Assembly (NCBI GenBank): GCA_963585895.1
Contig: OY757904.1
Span: 1,725,907-1,789,906 of the forward strand
Length of the DNA: 64,000 nt
Direction: 5' to 3'
DNA from: Sepioteuthis lessoniana
Lineage: Eukaryota; Mollusca; Cephalopoda; Myopsida; Loliginidae
Of the stretch, positions 1 to 10,814 are shown piece after piece (within the stretch, counting starts at the first letter, position 1; each line of letters begins with the position of its first letter). Both the position numbers and the translations under genes were made by a program. The notes beneath the pieces were generated by a model. It had not been told where the DNA came from, ran no database searches, and saw only the letters and a list, made by a program, of their open reading frames with translations.

Positions 1-356
1 ACAAATCACTTATCACCGGCCAGAATGCTAGACTTGGTGATAGTTAACAAAAAAAGAGAACCTACCGAATAGGAGACTTTGCCGTCCTGGTGGACCACAA
101 AGAGGAAATCAAAGAAAGCGAAAAAAGGGAGATAAGTACTTAGGCCTAGCCAAAGAACTAAAAAAAAAAAAGCCATGTAACATGAAGGTGACAATGATAC
201 TAATAGTATATGGTACGCTCGGAACAATCCCCAAAGGCTTGGTACTGGAAGACTTAGAGTATGAGCGGATACCGTCCAGACTAACACACCTTTAAAATCG
301 GCCAGAATACTGAGAAGAGTCCTGGTATGAAAAACAGCTGGTAGGAAAATTTGCAT
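1..356 (+). pseudogene. LINE-A 3' ORF fragment (C-terminal tail)
   Basis: This is the end of a non-LTR retrotransposon ORF, cut by the window edge. Reading forward in changing frames gives HLSPARMLDLVIVNKKRE, then a region matching the 'VDFAVPADHR' block (tttgccgtcctggtggacca), then NMKVTMILIVYGTLGTIPKG and a final ARILRRVL-like piece near 300-330. The same blocks recur in more than a dozen places in this window, which is why it is called a family member. It contains stops and frameshifts and is not functional. In this family the tail follows the reverse transcriptase and a CCHC knuckle, neither of which is inside the window here. Confidence 0.75.
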
Positions 357-1356
357 AATAATAATAATTGAACTTTTTTTTTTTTTTGCAAAGGTTGCTG
401 ATGAATAGAATTAGATATGTATAAATGGAGATAGTGAACAGCGATGTTTGAGACGATAATATCTGATTAAAGACAAGGAAAACCCAATGTAAGAAGAACT
501 GAACGTTCAAAATTCATATTCGTGGATATCTATTGAAATTTGTGTGTTTGTAAAAATATTCTTAAAAATCTTTACTTACTATCAAATTAAGATTTAGTTT
601 TAAAAACCAGGAAATTTAATCAGTAGTAACCCACTGAACACATAAATAAACAAAGTGGAAAGAAAAAAAAGGAATGGTTGTAATTCAGATAAAGTGCTCT
701 GTCTGCCTGTCTGTCTGTCTATTCCCTTTCCGGGTCACATGAGCGGAACTTTTCTGCAAAAGTAGCTAACGAAGGGAAGCCGAGTTAATTAAAAACTGTG
801 AGTTAAAACATCCAGTGATGATCTGGCATGAATAGAATCCACAAAAAATAACTGGTGTACAAATATCTAAACATTAATTTTTAGTGATAAGCAAACTCAC
901 ATGAAATCTAGTAGCTAACTTACGGAATTAGTTTTTCAACTCGAAAAGTCAGTGAAAAAAGTAACCGTCGAACTTTTACTAAATCTGATATGCAAAGTTG
1001 AGGCACTTGATTGACTTATATTAACCCAAATTCAGTCCTCTGCCTATTCTAATACCTAGCCTAACCCTAAAATACTCTAATATGAAATGTAAATAGAGTC
1101 TTGTACGTCATCAAATACAGTATGTATTACCTAATGGTGTCAGTGGTCAGTGTTTGAACCAAGCTAAACACAAGGATTTCGAATGTTGACGTACGTAATA
1201 GGCTCCTCCACTTGGAAAATTGTCATAACATACATTTCTCACCAAATTTGGCCTTGTTCTACATATAACTTAGAAAATCTGAAGAACAGCCGCTGATTCC
1301 TGATTTATCAAATTAGGATTAATTCACGGAAATCAAAGCTAAACATAATGGTGAAG
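357..1356. other. AT-rich spacer, nothing recognised
   Basis: No coding signal on either strand. It holds a T run at 370-387 and a short CTGT microsatellite near 697-720. No TE family could be assigned. Confidence 0.6.
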
Positions 1357-1358
1357 TA

Positions 1359-1934
1359 CGAGGTGCATTCAATAAGTTTCCAAACATTTTTCGTATGGGA
1401 TTTTAAAATTGTCGTAGACTCTTGAATATTCGGTATGTTATTGCTATACATCTTATGAAATGACTGACCAATTTTTATGATTTCAGGTTCAAATGAACAG
1501 CTACAGCAGCAATTGGAATACACCCTACTAAAGCCTGATTGTCACAGCTGGTGAATTTTAAAAGTGCAATCTGGACGTGAGGACACTTTAGAAGAACGAT
1601 ATGCAATAAAATTGTGTTTTAAACTTGGAAAAAATTATGCCACAGAAACAACGTATGGAATGCTTCACACTGCTTTTTGACCATCTTGCATGAATCGACC
1701 ATCAGTTTTTGAGTGGCATAAGAGATTCAAGGAAGGCAAGGAGTCTGTGAGGGATGAGGAGAGGTGTGGGAGGAGTAAGGAAGTCAATACACCAGAGTTC
1801 ATTGGCCAAAGGGTTAGAGTTACTATGTTGAGGTTTTAAGGGAGTTCAGGAAGAGATTCCTAGGGAAGAGGCCAGCACTCTTCAAATCGGGTCAATGGCA
1901 TTTCCACCAGGACAATGCACCAGTCCACAACTGT
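1359..1934 (+). mobile_element. mariner transposon remnant, internally deleted and 3'-truncated
   Basis: The left terminal inverted repeat starts at 1359 (CGAGGTGCATTCAATAAG, after a TA at 1357-1358) and closely matches the ends of the mariner at 51202-52067. Downstream the forward strand reads a broken transposase: DTLEERYAIKLCFKLGKN, then CMNRPSVFEWHKRFKEGKE and RCGRSKEVNTPEFIGQRVRV. It then jumps to VEVLREFRKRFLGKRPALF and HFHQDNAPVHN, where homology stops near 1934. Mariner transposases are about 340 residues with a D,D34D triad. The part holding the first aspartate is missing and the third lies beyond the truncation, so this copy is dead. The join after IGQRVRV is shared with the 51-kb copy. 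Confidence 0.85.
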
Positions 1935-2065
1935 ACTAAATTGACATGGTCAATAGAAGAAAGGGTCGGGATGAGATATAGCCGCTTTTGATTCTAATTG
2001 AAAAAGAGATATTTTCTATAATTTCCTTCAAAAAATATTCATATTTACTCAATCCATCCACAAAA

Positions 2066-2190
2066 GACAGGATGTGACATAAGGTACATTTTAAAGCCGA
2101 ACACAGCTGGTTTGAATGCAGAGTTTTCCTTCTCTAAATTTAGTTGTTATAAAGAGCCCAATCTTTTTTCTTATTTATTCATGGCTTGAG
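2066..2190 (-). repeat. SINE-S 3' fragment
   Basis: On the minus strand this matches the 3' half of a repeat also present at 3460-3625, 40450-40700, 50385-50660 and 54290-54540. Shared blocks are 'caggatgtgacataaggt' at the tail and the block around 'gcagagttttccttctc' (the GAGAAGGAAAACTCT motif in reverse). It lacks the 5' part. It is probably a SINE from its size and repetition; no tRNA head is preserved here. Confidence 0.55.
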
Positions 2191-2337
2191 AAAAGAGATT
2201 ATTTCATATGTTTCCCAAAAATATTTCTATGAAGTGAAAAGTTAACAACATCATTCATTTCCTACAACAATAACCGCTACTCCACATTGGCTTCTATTTC
2301 CTCCAAAAATATATCTCATTTTTAATGTTATATATAC

Positions 2338-2906
2338 TGTGACGGCAAATTCTTTAAAATCCCAAAACGGGACTTTATTTTTGCACGTGTGAAGACGGGG
2401 CAGGTTGGCCCTTGATCCCTTGTAGAATAAGTCCTCGTTCAGAGTTTTTCTCTCAGGCATATAAGAACTGGCATATTATGTGAGGGATTAATTTAGGGCT
2501 AGACTGACCGCTGCTGGCAAGGGGTTCCAAGTTTCACACTATCCACACACCCACCAAGGCCACTAAACTTCCTCCCCTAGACAACAGAAGATATGGACCT
2601 ATAGGTTTTAGTCGTAATATTATATTGTAGTAGTCGGCAACTCCGGTTTCCCGTGTGATATTTTTAAGGAATTAATAGGACAATTCTAAGCAAGATGACA
2701 TAAGGCGAATAGAAGCTGAAAAGGAAGCATGAAGTAACAAACTCGTAGAAGACACTGCAAATAACAACTTAGACCACGTGGTAACATTAAAATGCATGAA
2801 TCTTTTACTACAATTATATACACCTTCAAAGTGTCAAAATATATAATAATTGAACAGTCCATGAATATAAATGTCTTTCTTCTTTTCTGTTCTTTCGTTT
2901 TTCTTC

Positions 2907-2951
<45 letters not shown>

Positions 2952-3372
2952 TATATAAAATTGGGTATAAGGAGAAATAGTCCCAAAGTTACTTATCTTA
3001 TTTTTCGACCGGGTTCCACTGGAGAATCTTTCTTCTTTTACGGGCTAATAAACTTTAGGCTATTTTTAACACTGGCTTGAAGAAAATGGCTTCTTCGTGT
3101 CTCGCAGATATTTTTTCGTCTTCTTCACCCGGAGTACTTGGCTTTTGGTTCTGTCTCCTACAAACCATGTCCAAAAACTGACTTTTCTTACTATCTATTT
3201 CCGCTGACGGGAAGGAGTCCCCACTTCCGTTTTGGGGTCCCAGCCAATCATTTGGCTTCTCTCTTCTTCCTCTTGGTGTCCGGCGACCTATTTGACGGCT
3301 TGCTACTGTTCATTCAAACGGGAGGATAGTATTAATCTTATTTCTATCGTCTCAGTGGGACACCACGTGACA
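2338..3372 (-). mobile_element. solo LTR, family 1 (TGTGACGG...GTGACA)
   Basis: The segment begins TGTGACGGCA and ends CGTGACA, with the 4-bp direct repeat 'atac' on both sides (2334-2337 and 3373-3376). TG...CA ends, about 1 kb of length and a 4-bp target duplication are typical of an LTR left by recombination of a Gypsy-like retrotransposon. A homologous copy with its own duplication lies at 5086-6154. In minus orientation an AATAAA lies close to the 3' end and a TATA-like element (cttatat) lies about 100 bp upstream of it, which sets the strand. No gag or pol is adjacent. Short ORFs inside are by-products. Confidence 0.8.
2911..2948. repeat. (GA)n microsatellite inside the solo LTR
   Basis: About 19 GA units. 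The homologous place in the second LTR copy (about 5652-5666) has only a few units, so the tract expanded after the copies separated. Confidence 0.95.
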
Positions 3373-3376
3373 ATAC

Positions 3377-4363
3377 TTACCCAACGACAATAAAAATCAT
3401 ACAAAGAGCGCCTCCTCTTATCTTTGATACGATATACATTTACCCAACCCCTCCACACAAGGTCAATTTAACGCACTTTTATTCAGTTTTTCTGTGCCTA
3501 GATTGGTTGCTATAACAGCGTTAACGAGCCTAGTCTACCCTACTATTTACCCATAGCCAAGAAGGAGATTATTTAAATTCCTGCTTTTCCAGTTGGTACT
3601 CGTGCTATGAGCCATACAAACAACATTGTTCGGGACTTAAAGTCGTGTCACCCAGTGTATTTCCTACGACGATAACCATAACATCACAAGCGCCTCTTCT
3701 CATCTTTAAGACTCGTACAAAAAATCTATTTCTCATTTAAACTGTGCACAAAAATTTTCGTTCTCCAAGATTTATACAAGTATCTTTGAGATTTGTCAGT
3801 CATGAAGCCACCATGTTTAATCTTAATAAATTTGATATCACAGCAAACTGCTGTAAACTCAATATAAAAGTTTCTACATTTCTTTTTTTCCATCAGAATT
3901 TTTTATCGGTTGAAACTTTCCTGCAAACGTTAGTAAGTAGTAGGTCAGACTATTTATTGACTGTTGTGGTGTTCGAGTGGAATAATAAAACCGCATGTGA
4001 AGTCCTGCTTACACAGTCTATGGTAGAGAGTATACAAATATTTTTAATCTTCTTAGTGTGAACTGTAAATCATTTATAAATTTTATTTTTTTCTATACAT
4101 ACAATAATTTCTACGTCTTTGTAACAGTTCCAGACAAACACATATATTCATACAAACACCCATACATACACACACGCACAATATAACTAACAGAAACATA
4201 ATTTATTTATATGTTCGAGTGTTTAAACTAATATAGACAGAAAAGAGTGCAAACATCCTTAATTGGATATAAGAAGTTAGATCAATAAATCCGTGTCCTA
4301 ATGATGAGAAAAACCTTTATTTTACCCAATAAATGTTTATTTTCAATGGATACACACTGACTC

Positions 4364-4364
<1 letters not shown>
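3377..4364. other. spacer with a probable SINE-S remnant
   Basis: Bases 3460-3625 resemble the minus strand of SINE-S (ctatttacccatagccaag, then a block ending gtgctatg). The rest is AT-rich with no assignable content. A 105-codon ORF at 3744-4061 has no recognised motif and is not supported as a gene. Confidence 0.4.

Positions 4365-4426
<62 letters not shown>
4365..4426. repeat. (AT)n microsatellite
   Basis: An uninterrupted AT run of about 60 bp just upstream of the RTE element. Confidence 0.95.
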
Positions 4427-4431
<5 letters not shown>

Positions 4432-4607
4432 AAAAAACTGGACATAAATCTGACGGAATGCAAATATGAAAATATGAAAAAACAAAATATTGAGATGAGG
4501 TACTTTTATGCCATCGTTTTGATTTTTTGTTGAACCATCTTCAGAGCAATGTTAGAATATAATGTTAAAATGCTTCGACCAAAAATATGAAATGAAAAAA
4601 AGGAAAA

Positions 4608-5085
4608 AATTCATTGCGTGCAAGGAAAGCTGCAAGGCTTAATGAAATACCCCCAGAAGTATGGAAGAAAAGGGAATTCGACGATATACTGCTCCGATAC
4701 TGTAACGCTGTATATAACCAGAACACAATTGACAGATGGACAAAGAGATGGATTCTCCCTTTTCCTAAGATAAGTGACCTCGGAATAGCCAAGAATTACC
4801 GACTTTCTTCGCCAAAAAGATGTACAATGCACTACTACGCAACCGCATAGAAGCTAAAATAGAGAAAATACTTAGGAAAAACCAAAATGGCTTTCGAAAA
4901 TATCGATCCACGACATCACAAATTTTGACTATCGTCGAATTGTAGGTGTTCGTGCATAAAACCTTGAGGCAACACTATTATTTGTCGACTTCTCCAAAGC
5001 ATTTGACTCCATACACAGAGGGAAGATGGGGCAAATACTTCTCGCCTTCGGATTCGCCAAAGAAACCGTCGCAGCTATAATGATG
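4608..5085 (+). pseudogene. RTE-type LINE reverse transcriptase, piece 1 of 3
   Basis: Forward translation gives ARKAARLNEIPPEVWKKRE, DRWTKRWILPFPKISDLG and AKNYR. After frameshifts it gives RIEAKIEKILRKNQNGFRK, a TTSQILTI block, and IHRGKMGQ-like residues. These are the fingers and early palm of an RTE-clade reverse transcriptase. The element is 5'-truncated, with nothing RTE-like upstream of about 4608, as expected from target-primed reverse transcription. The reading stops at the codons for ..AAIMM at 5085, where an LTR is inserted; the next codons resume at 6155. The frame has stops and is inactive. Confidence 0.9.
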
Positions 5086-6154
5086 TGTGACGGCAAATTG
5101 ACTAAAATCCCAAAACGGGACTTTATTTTCGTGTGAAGACGGGGCAGGTTGGTACTTGATCCCCTATAGAATAAGTCCTCGTTCAGAGTTTTTCTCTCAG
5201 GCATATAAGACCTGGCATATTACGTGAGGGATCAATTCAGAGCCAGACTGACCGCCGCTGGCAAGGGGTTCCAAATTTCACACTATCACACACCCACCAG
5301 GCCGCTAAACTTCCTTCCCCTCGACAATGGAAGATAATGAGCCTATAGGTTTTAGTCGTAATAATATTATATTGTAGTAGTCGGCAACTCCGGTTTCTCG
5401 TGTGATATTTTAGGAATTAATAGGACAATTCTAAGCAAGATAACATAAGGCGAATAGAAGCTAAAAAGGAAATGTGACAACAACAAATTCGTAGTAGAAC
5501 AGCAAAGAACAACATAGACCACATGGTAACATAAAGATACATGAATTCCTTTACTACAGTTATATACACTTTCAAAGTGTCGAAACATATAATAATAGGA
5601 CAGTCCACGAATATAAATGTCTTTTCTTGACTTTTGTCTTTCTTCAAATTAAGAGAGAGAGAGAGTGGTATGCAAAGTTTGGGTATAAAGGAAAATGGCC
5701 CCAAAGTTACTTATCTTATTTTTCGACGGGGTTCCACTAGAGAATCTTTCTTCTTTCACGGGCCACCAGACTTTGTTCTGTTTTTAATACTGGCTTGAAG
5801 AACTCGGGTCCCTCATGTCTCAGTATTCTTTTGTCTTCAACCCGGAGTAAAATGGCTATGGTTCGTCTGCCCGCTACCAACCCGGCTCAAAAACTCATTT
5901 TCTTATCCTTTACTTCCGCTGAGGGGAAGGGAACCCCACTTCCGTTTTGGGGTCCCAGCCAATCATTTGGCTTCTCTCTCTTTCCCCTTCCGGTGTCCGG
6001 CGACCTGAGGTTACTAAGTACCAACACCTGTTGATACCCCTCTGTGACCCACATTCTTCCTTAACGGTCACTTTTTTGACGGCTAGATACTATTAATTCA
6101 AACATGGGGAGTAGTAATTTTATCTCCCACCTCCCTGTGGGATACCGCGTGACA
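5086..6154 (-). mobile_element. solo LTR, family 1, inserted in the RTE element
   Basis: It starts TGTGACGGCA, ends CGTGACA and is flanked by the 4-bp repeat 'gatg' (5082-5085 and 6155-6158). Removing it restores the RTE codons for MMLY. It is collinear with the solo LTR at 2338-3372 over its whole length, including the gagagag tract and the block near 'ggggtcccagccaatcat'. The minus strand carries AATAAA near the 3' end. As a solo LTR it records a full-length insertion followed by LTR-LTR recombination. Confidence 0.88.
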
Positions 6155-6565
6155 GATGCTATATGAAAAGACGAAAGTAAAAGTTCGCTGACCGGATGGA
6201 GACACAGATTACTTCGATATTGTATCAGGTGTGCTGCAAGGAGACACATTAGCCACATACATGTTTATTATCTGCCTAGACTACGTGTTTATAACGTCTA
6301 TTGATAAAATGAAAGATAACGGTTTCAAGCTGGCAATGGAAATAAGGAGAAGATACCCTGCACAGACAATTACGAAAGCGGACAACACCGATGACATAGC
6401 GCTTCTGGCAAATACACCCACCCAAACTAAATCTCTGCTACATAGTCTGGAACGGGTAGTAGGTAGCATAGGCCTCCATGTGAACGCAGACAAAACAGAA
6501 TACATGTACTTTAATCAAAGAGGTCACATCTCCATAATAATTGGCGAATCTCTAAAACTAGTAGA
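6155..6565 (+). pseudogene. RTE-type LINE reverse transcriptase, piece 2 of 3 (catalytic core)
   Basis: This continues directly from piece 1: PDGDTDYFDIVSGVLQGDTL, then MFIICLDYV, MKDNGFKLAMEIRRRYPA, TDDIALLANTPTQ and GLHVNADKTEYMYFNQRG. The usual F/YADD catalytic box reads NTDD, keeping both aspartates but losing the aromatic residue. One in-frame TGA replaces a serine codon before PDGDTDYF. The reading breaks after the codons for KLVD at 6565, where the second LTR element is inserted. Confidence 0.9.
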
Positions 6566-7173
6566 TGTGAAACGTTACCCCCTCACCCCCACCACATTAT
6601 CTCTCTCAGTCTTCTAACCATTTCACTTCTTAGCCGGCCCGTGATCAACTAGTGGCTGAGGGGATAACGCACATTTCTTGCCACCACACAAGAATACGAT
6701 CGAGGGAGACAGGAGAAAACAAAACAGACGAACAAACACGGACAAGCTTGGGGTTACGAAGAGCAGAAAAGAGGTATTGCAACACTATATGCATGTGCAG
6801 ACTATCGCTAGCGTGGGTTACTAGCGAAAATTCCACAATGCTACTGGAATCAGACATCTTGAGACTCTTCTTCACTGGACCCTATCTTGTCTCCTCGCCT
6901 CTCTGTTCCCGTGTCTGGTGTTGACTGCCCCTCCATTCTTCCACGCCAACTTCTCTTCTGCTGCTTGCCTCTCTGCTCTCCAGCCACCAACTGTGTCTCT
7001 TGGTCTCCTGCCACCAACTACTTTCTCCTGGGTCGCGTCGTCAACTCTCATTCGCCTCCCCGTACCACTTCCGGGTACGGCGAGATTTCATGTCCAAGAA
7101 TCCTTTGTCTGGTTTCGCGCCAAAACAGACAATTGAATCGTCTGCTTTGGCAGCCTACCCCCATAGTGCTACA
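6566..7173 (-). repeat. 3' LTR (in element orientation)
   Basis: 608-bp copy of the LTR. Compared with its partner it lacks several short blocks (for example around 6790-6800), so the pair has diverged since insertion. Confidence 0.88.
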
Positions 7174-7174
7174 T

Positions 7175-7192
7175 AACACCCTCTCTTACCCT
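7175..7192 (-). promoter_or_regulatory. candidate polypurine tract
   Basis: The minus strand reads GGGTAAGAGAGGG and then TGTTA directly before the 3' LTR start TGTAGCAC. The position fits the primer for plus-strand DNA synthesis in LTR retrotransposons. Confidence 0.55.
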
Positions 7193-7469
7193 TGTCATTT
7201 ATTCTCAATAAATTACAACACAATTTAACAAGCAAAAAAAAAAACAAGAACATTTACAGGGAGTAAAAACCGAAATTACAAAATTTTAAAGGGGTTCGGT
7301 CGTCCCCTAAAAAAAATAATAAATAATATAACAACACCACATCATCATACACATAAAAAAAAATTTTATTCAAATAAAAAAAAAATATATTGCTGGATTA
7401 AGCTCTTCCACCTTGCTCTCCTGTGAACAATTCTGGGGTCTCCTGACTCATCCCTATTCTTCATTTCAA

Positions 7470-7698
7470 TAGGACTTTTTGATTCACCTCCAACATTATT
7501 CAATTTTCTTTCAATTCGCCCCGCCCCCACCCAACAAAACACAGGGGAATTTTAACCACCCCTACCCAACAATTTCAGGAGGATTTTTCCATTCACCTCC
7601 AACATTATTTAATTTTCGAACATTTCACCCCATTCTCCAACCCATCAGAACACAGGGGAATTTTAACCACCCCTACCCAACAATTCAGGAGTATTTTT
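7470..7698. repeat. two-copy direct repeat of about 115 bp in the LTR element interior
   Basis: Both copies carry 'ttcacctccaacattatt' followed by 'cacaggggaattttaacc' and 'cccctacccaaca'. The segment is non-coding and was duplicated within the element. Confidence 0.8.
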
Positions 7699-8199
7699 GG
7701 ACTTGTCTCCCCCCCCTTTCCTTTCGACGCGGGAGCATCAGTAATCTCCGCAGTTCGATCGGTGTCGTAACAGGAATAATGTTCCAGAAAGCACTGTGGA
7801 ATTCACTTCCCAACATGGGGGCTTTCACTGCCCCCTGCAACAAACAAAACAAGTCTCTCAGCCATCAATCACCATGGATTTTCAAAAGACAAGAGAAAAA
7901 AAAACAAAAAAAACAAAGCAATTGACACCTTCTCCCAGCTCGTCCAGCCATGACCAGCCAGGGGGGAGGAGCAACCGGACACCGCCCCGCGCCCAGGTAT
8001 CGTCTTCCCAACCCATCGTCAACCGTTTCCTCGGTACCATTTCATCAATTCCATGTCAACCAGGCCACTCACTTTCCCAAATCATCGTTTGTATAACTTA
8101 CTACCCCTCGATACCAGTCCGCAAAACGGGGCTCCCGTGCACCCACCCCCCACTGGGGAAACACAATCAGACGAAGTGAGGAAGTGCCAAGAGCAGTTA

Positions 8200-9180
8200 A
8201 ACTTACAAAAAAATAAACCCAGAAAATCCATGAAGGTAAAACAAAAATAAAAAATAAAAATAAATTAAATTAAAAAAAATAAAATAAAATAAACAAATAA
8301 CAATAAACAACAAAGCAAATGACACGGTAAGCCCAGTCCCCCAAAACCAACAAAAAACAAGGCAAAGTATAACAAAAAAAAAACAAACAAAAAAACAAAG
8401 GATAGCAAAAAAAAAAAAAAAAAATCCACACAAGTTAAACAAAAAAAAAATTAATAATAAACACTTCACAGACAAAAAAATAAAAAAGAAATAAAATAAC
8501 TACAATTGACAAATATATAAAAATAAAATTGTTCTGAAGGAATCTGTCACGCATCCACCTTCTAACCCTTGTCTCTCTTCCCTTGAGATCTTTGCCCACT
8601 TCCACCATTTCTCTTTGCGACTTACTTTCCTTCTCTCCTGTCCACTTGAATTCTTCCCTCTACCGGGGGTGGTGTGGGAGGGGATAGCGTTTGCTTCCAA
8701 CCGTTTTTTTTTTAAATCCACAAAAAAAACAAAAACTTTCTTTTCTTCCTAATTTTTAAAGTTTACTTATTCTTTTTCTTTCTTTCTATTTTCTTTTTAA
8801 CAGAGACAGGCATGGATGCAGTGACAAAAATTCCTTAGCAATCTTTCTTCTACTTTTCGTTCTCTCTTTTTCTTTCTTTTTTTTTTTTTTCTTTTTCATG
8901 ACTTTATCTGTTCTTCCTTCTTTTTCTTTGTTCAAATTTTTCCGCCATTTTTATTTTATTTTATTATTTTTTTTTATATTTTCCATTTTTTTTGGTTTTT
9001 GTGGTAGAAGCCTTCCTCCACCTTCTACCCTCTGCACTCGGAACGACCCGACTCTGACCAGTCGAGTTTAACCTAACTTCGAAATCTCACTTTCTCTCTA
9101 ATTTTTCGTTTCATCTTCCCTTTCTCTGGGGTTTTGAAGTACCACAAATTTTTTTTTTTTTCTTTTAGTGAACCTTACAG
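8200..9180. other. low-complexity interior of the LTR element
   Basis: A-rich (8200-8480) and then T-rich (8700-9180) DNA with no protein signal on either strand. Apparent ORFs here translate to phenylalanine- and lysine-rich strings from homopolymer runs. Confidence 0.7.
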
Positions 9181-9200
9181 CAGAAAAATTATTATTTCTT

Positions 9201-9845
9201 TTTTAATCGGTGACTTATCACCTTTCCAGCATAAAAAAAATGACAATAAAACTTCCCAGAACGGACTAACTTTCTTAAGCCACTGGTCCTAACACTTAAG
9301 TATAAAAATTACTATGTGAAACTGCTACGAAGAAGGAGAAAAAAAACATTTGAATTCTAGCGGTCAAGATAAGTGTGAAAAGAGGGTAAGGGAAGAAAAC
9401 CTTCCTTTCCCTTCTAACAAAAATACAACAACAAAAAAATCAGCAGTTATCAAGGGTTTAAATATATACACACACACACAAAAACGAAATAGATTACTTG
9501 GGTTTTTTTTTTCACGTCTTAAAATTTCCTTAAAAATCAAAGATTTTTTTTTTTTAATCGGTGACATATCACCTCTCTAGCATAAAATGTACTACAAAAC
9601 TTCTCAGAAGGGACAATATTTTTTTAAGCCACTGGTCCTATCACTTAAGGATGATTATACTATGGAAACTGCTACGCAAAAAAAATCATTTGAATTCTAC
9701 TGGTCAAGATAAGTGTGCGAGGAGGGTAGGGGAATAAATTCTTTCTTTCCCTTCTAACAAAAATACAACAAAAAAAATCAGCAGTTATGAGGGGCTTAAA
9801 CATACATACACAAACACACAAACTAAATAGATTACTTGGGTTTTT
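9201..9845. repeat. two-copy direct repeat with 351-bp period in the LTR element interior
   Basis: Starts at 9201 and 9552 share 'ttttaatcggtga'. Later blocks 'aagccactggtccta', 'ttgaattcta' and 'agattacttgggtttttt' recur in the same order. The copies differ by small indels. No coding content. Confidence 0.85.
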
Positions 9846-10146
9846 TTTTTTTTTTTTTTTCTACATTTTAGATATCCTTAATCTAAAAAAAAAAATTTTT
9901 GTTCTTATATTCGAGTGCAGGTGGGTGGGGAATGTGTATTCCTACCTTTGTAGATTTCTTCCTTTTCAATCTTTTTTTTTTCTTTTTCTTTGTTTCTTTC
10001 GTTTTCTTTTTCCTTCTTTTCTTTTCTCGTTGCTCGCAGGGTCCTTATTGCATTTTTTTTTTCTTTCTTCTTCGTCCGCTCGCTTCCCGACTCCCTCATC
10101 CCTCGATTCATTCCTATTTTTTTTTTTCATCAGGTTTTTTTTTCAT

Positions 10147-10163
10147 CCTGGTCAACGGCGCCA
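10147..10163 (-). promoter_or_regulatory. candidate tRNA primer-binding site
   Basis: The minus strand reads TGGCGCCGTTGACCAGG starting one base after the CA end of the 5' LTR. TGGCGCC is the usual start of a site that pairs with a tRNA 3' end. The tRNA itself was not identified. Confidence 0.6.
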
Positions 10164-10164
10164 T

Positions 10165-10814
10165 TGTGAAACGTTACCCCCTCACCCCCCCCACATTATC
10201 TCAGTCTTCTAACCATGTCACTTCTTAGCCGGCCGGTGATCAACTAGTGGTTCGAGGGGGCAACGCACATTACTTGCCACCACACACGAATACGATCGAG
10301 GGAGACAGGAGAAAATAGAAGGATAAACGAACAAACACGAACAAACTTGGGGTTACCAAGAGCAGAGGGAGGTATGCAACACTACATGCATGTGCATTCC
10401 TAATAGCAGATATGGACTAACGCTAGCGTGGGTTACCAGCGAAAATTCCACAATGCTACTGGAATCAGACATCTTGAGACTCTTCTTCACTGGACCCTAT
10501 CTTGTCTCCTCGCCTCTCTGCTCGGTGTCTGGTGTTGACTGCCCCTCCATTCTTCCACGCCAACTTCTCTTCTGCTGCTTGCCTCTCTGCTCTCCAGCCA
10601 CCAACTCCTTCTGCCTCTCTTGGTCTCCTGCCACCAACTCTTCTCTCTCCTGTCCAACTACCAACTGTCTACTCTCTGGGTCGCGTCGTCAACTCTCATT
10701 CGCCTCCCCGTACCACTTCCGGGTACGGCGAGATTTCATGTCCAAGAATCCTTTGTCTGGTTTCGCGCCAAAACAGACTCGTCTGCTTTGGCGGCCAACC
10801 CCCATAGTGCTACA
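10165..10814 (-). repeat. 5' LTR (in element orientation)
   Basis: 650-bp copy, slightly longer than its partner. It is followed by 'taga', after which the RTE codons for DKFTYLGSS resume at once. Confidence 0.88.

Larger units (their letters stand above)
6566..10814 (-). mobile_element. complete non-autonomous LTR retrotransposon nested in the RTE element
   Basis: Two long direct repeats (6566-7173 and 10165-10814) begin TGTGAAACGTTACCC and end ATAGTGCTACA. The 4-bp repeat 'taga' flanks the whole (6562-6565 and 10815-10818). Read on the minus strand, one base after the first LTR lies TGGCGCCGTTGACC, a good primer-binding-site candidate. A purine tract (AAGAGAGGG) lies just before the second LTR, so the element runs on the minus strand. 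The internal 3.0 kb holds no gag, protease, RT or integrase; it is A- and T-run rich with internal duplications. It is best described as a LARD- or TRIM-like derivative needing proteins in trans. Confidence 0.88.

Noticed and set aside
2251..2460. Small conserved ORF (MPERKTLNEDLFYKGS...) also seen near 5.2 kb
   Set aside because: Both copies are the same stretch of a solo LTR; conservation reflects the repeat, not selection on a protein.
3744..4061. 105-codon ORF as a host exon
   Set aside because: No recognised motif, no splice-site context, AT-rich codon use and no supporting neighbour.
6231..6617. Intact reverse transcriptase gene
   Set aside because: It is only the middle piece of an RTE frame, cut at both ends by LTR insertions and running into LTR sequence at its 3' end.
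8203..8475. Phenylalanine-rich membrane-like ORF
   Set aside because: It comes from A/T homopolymer runs inside the non-coding LTR element.
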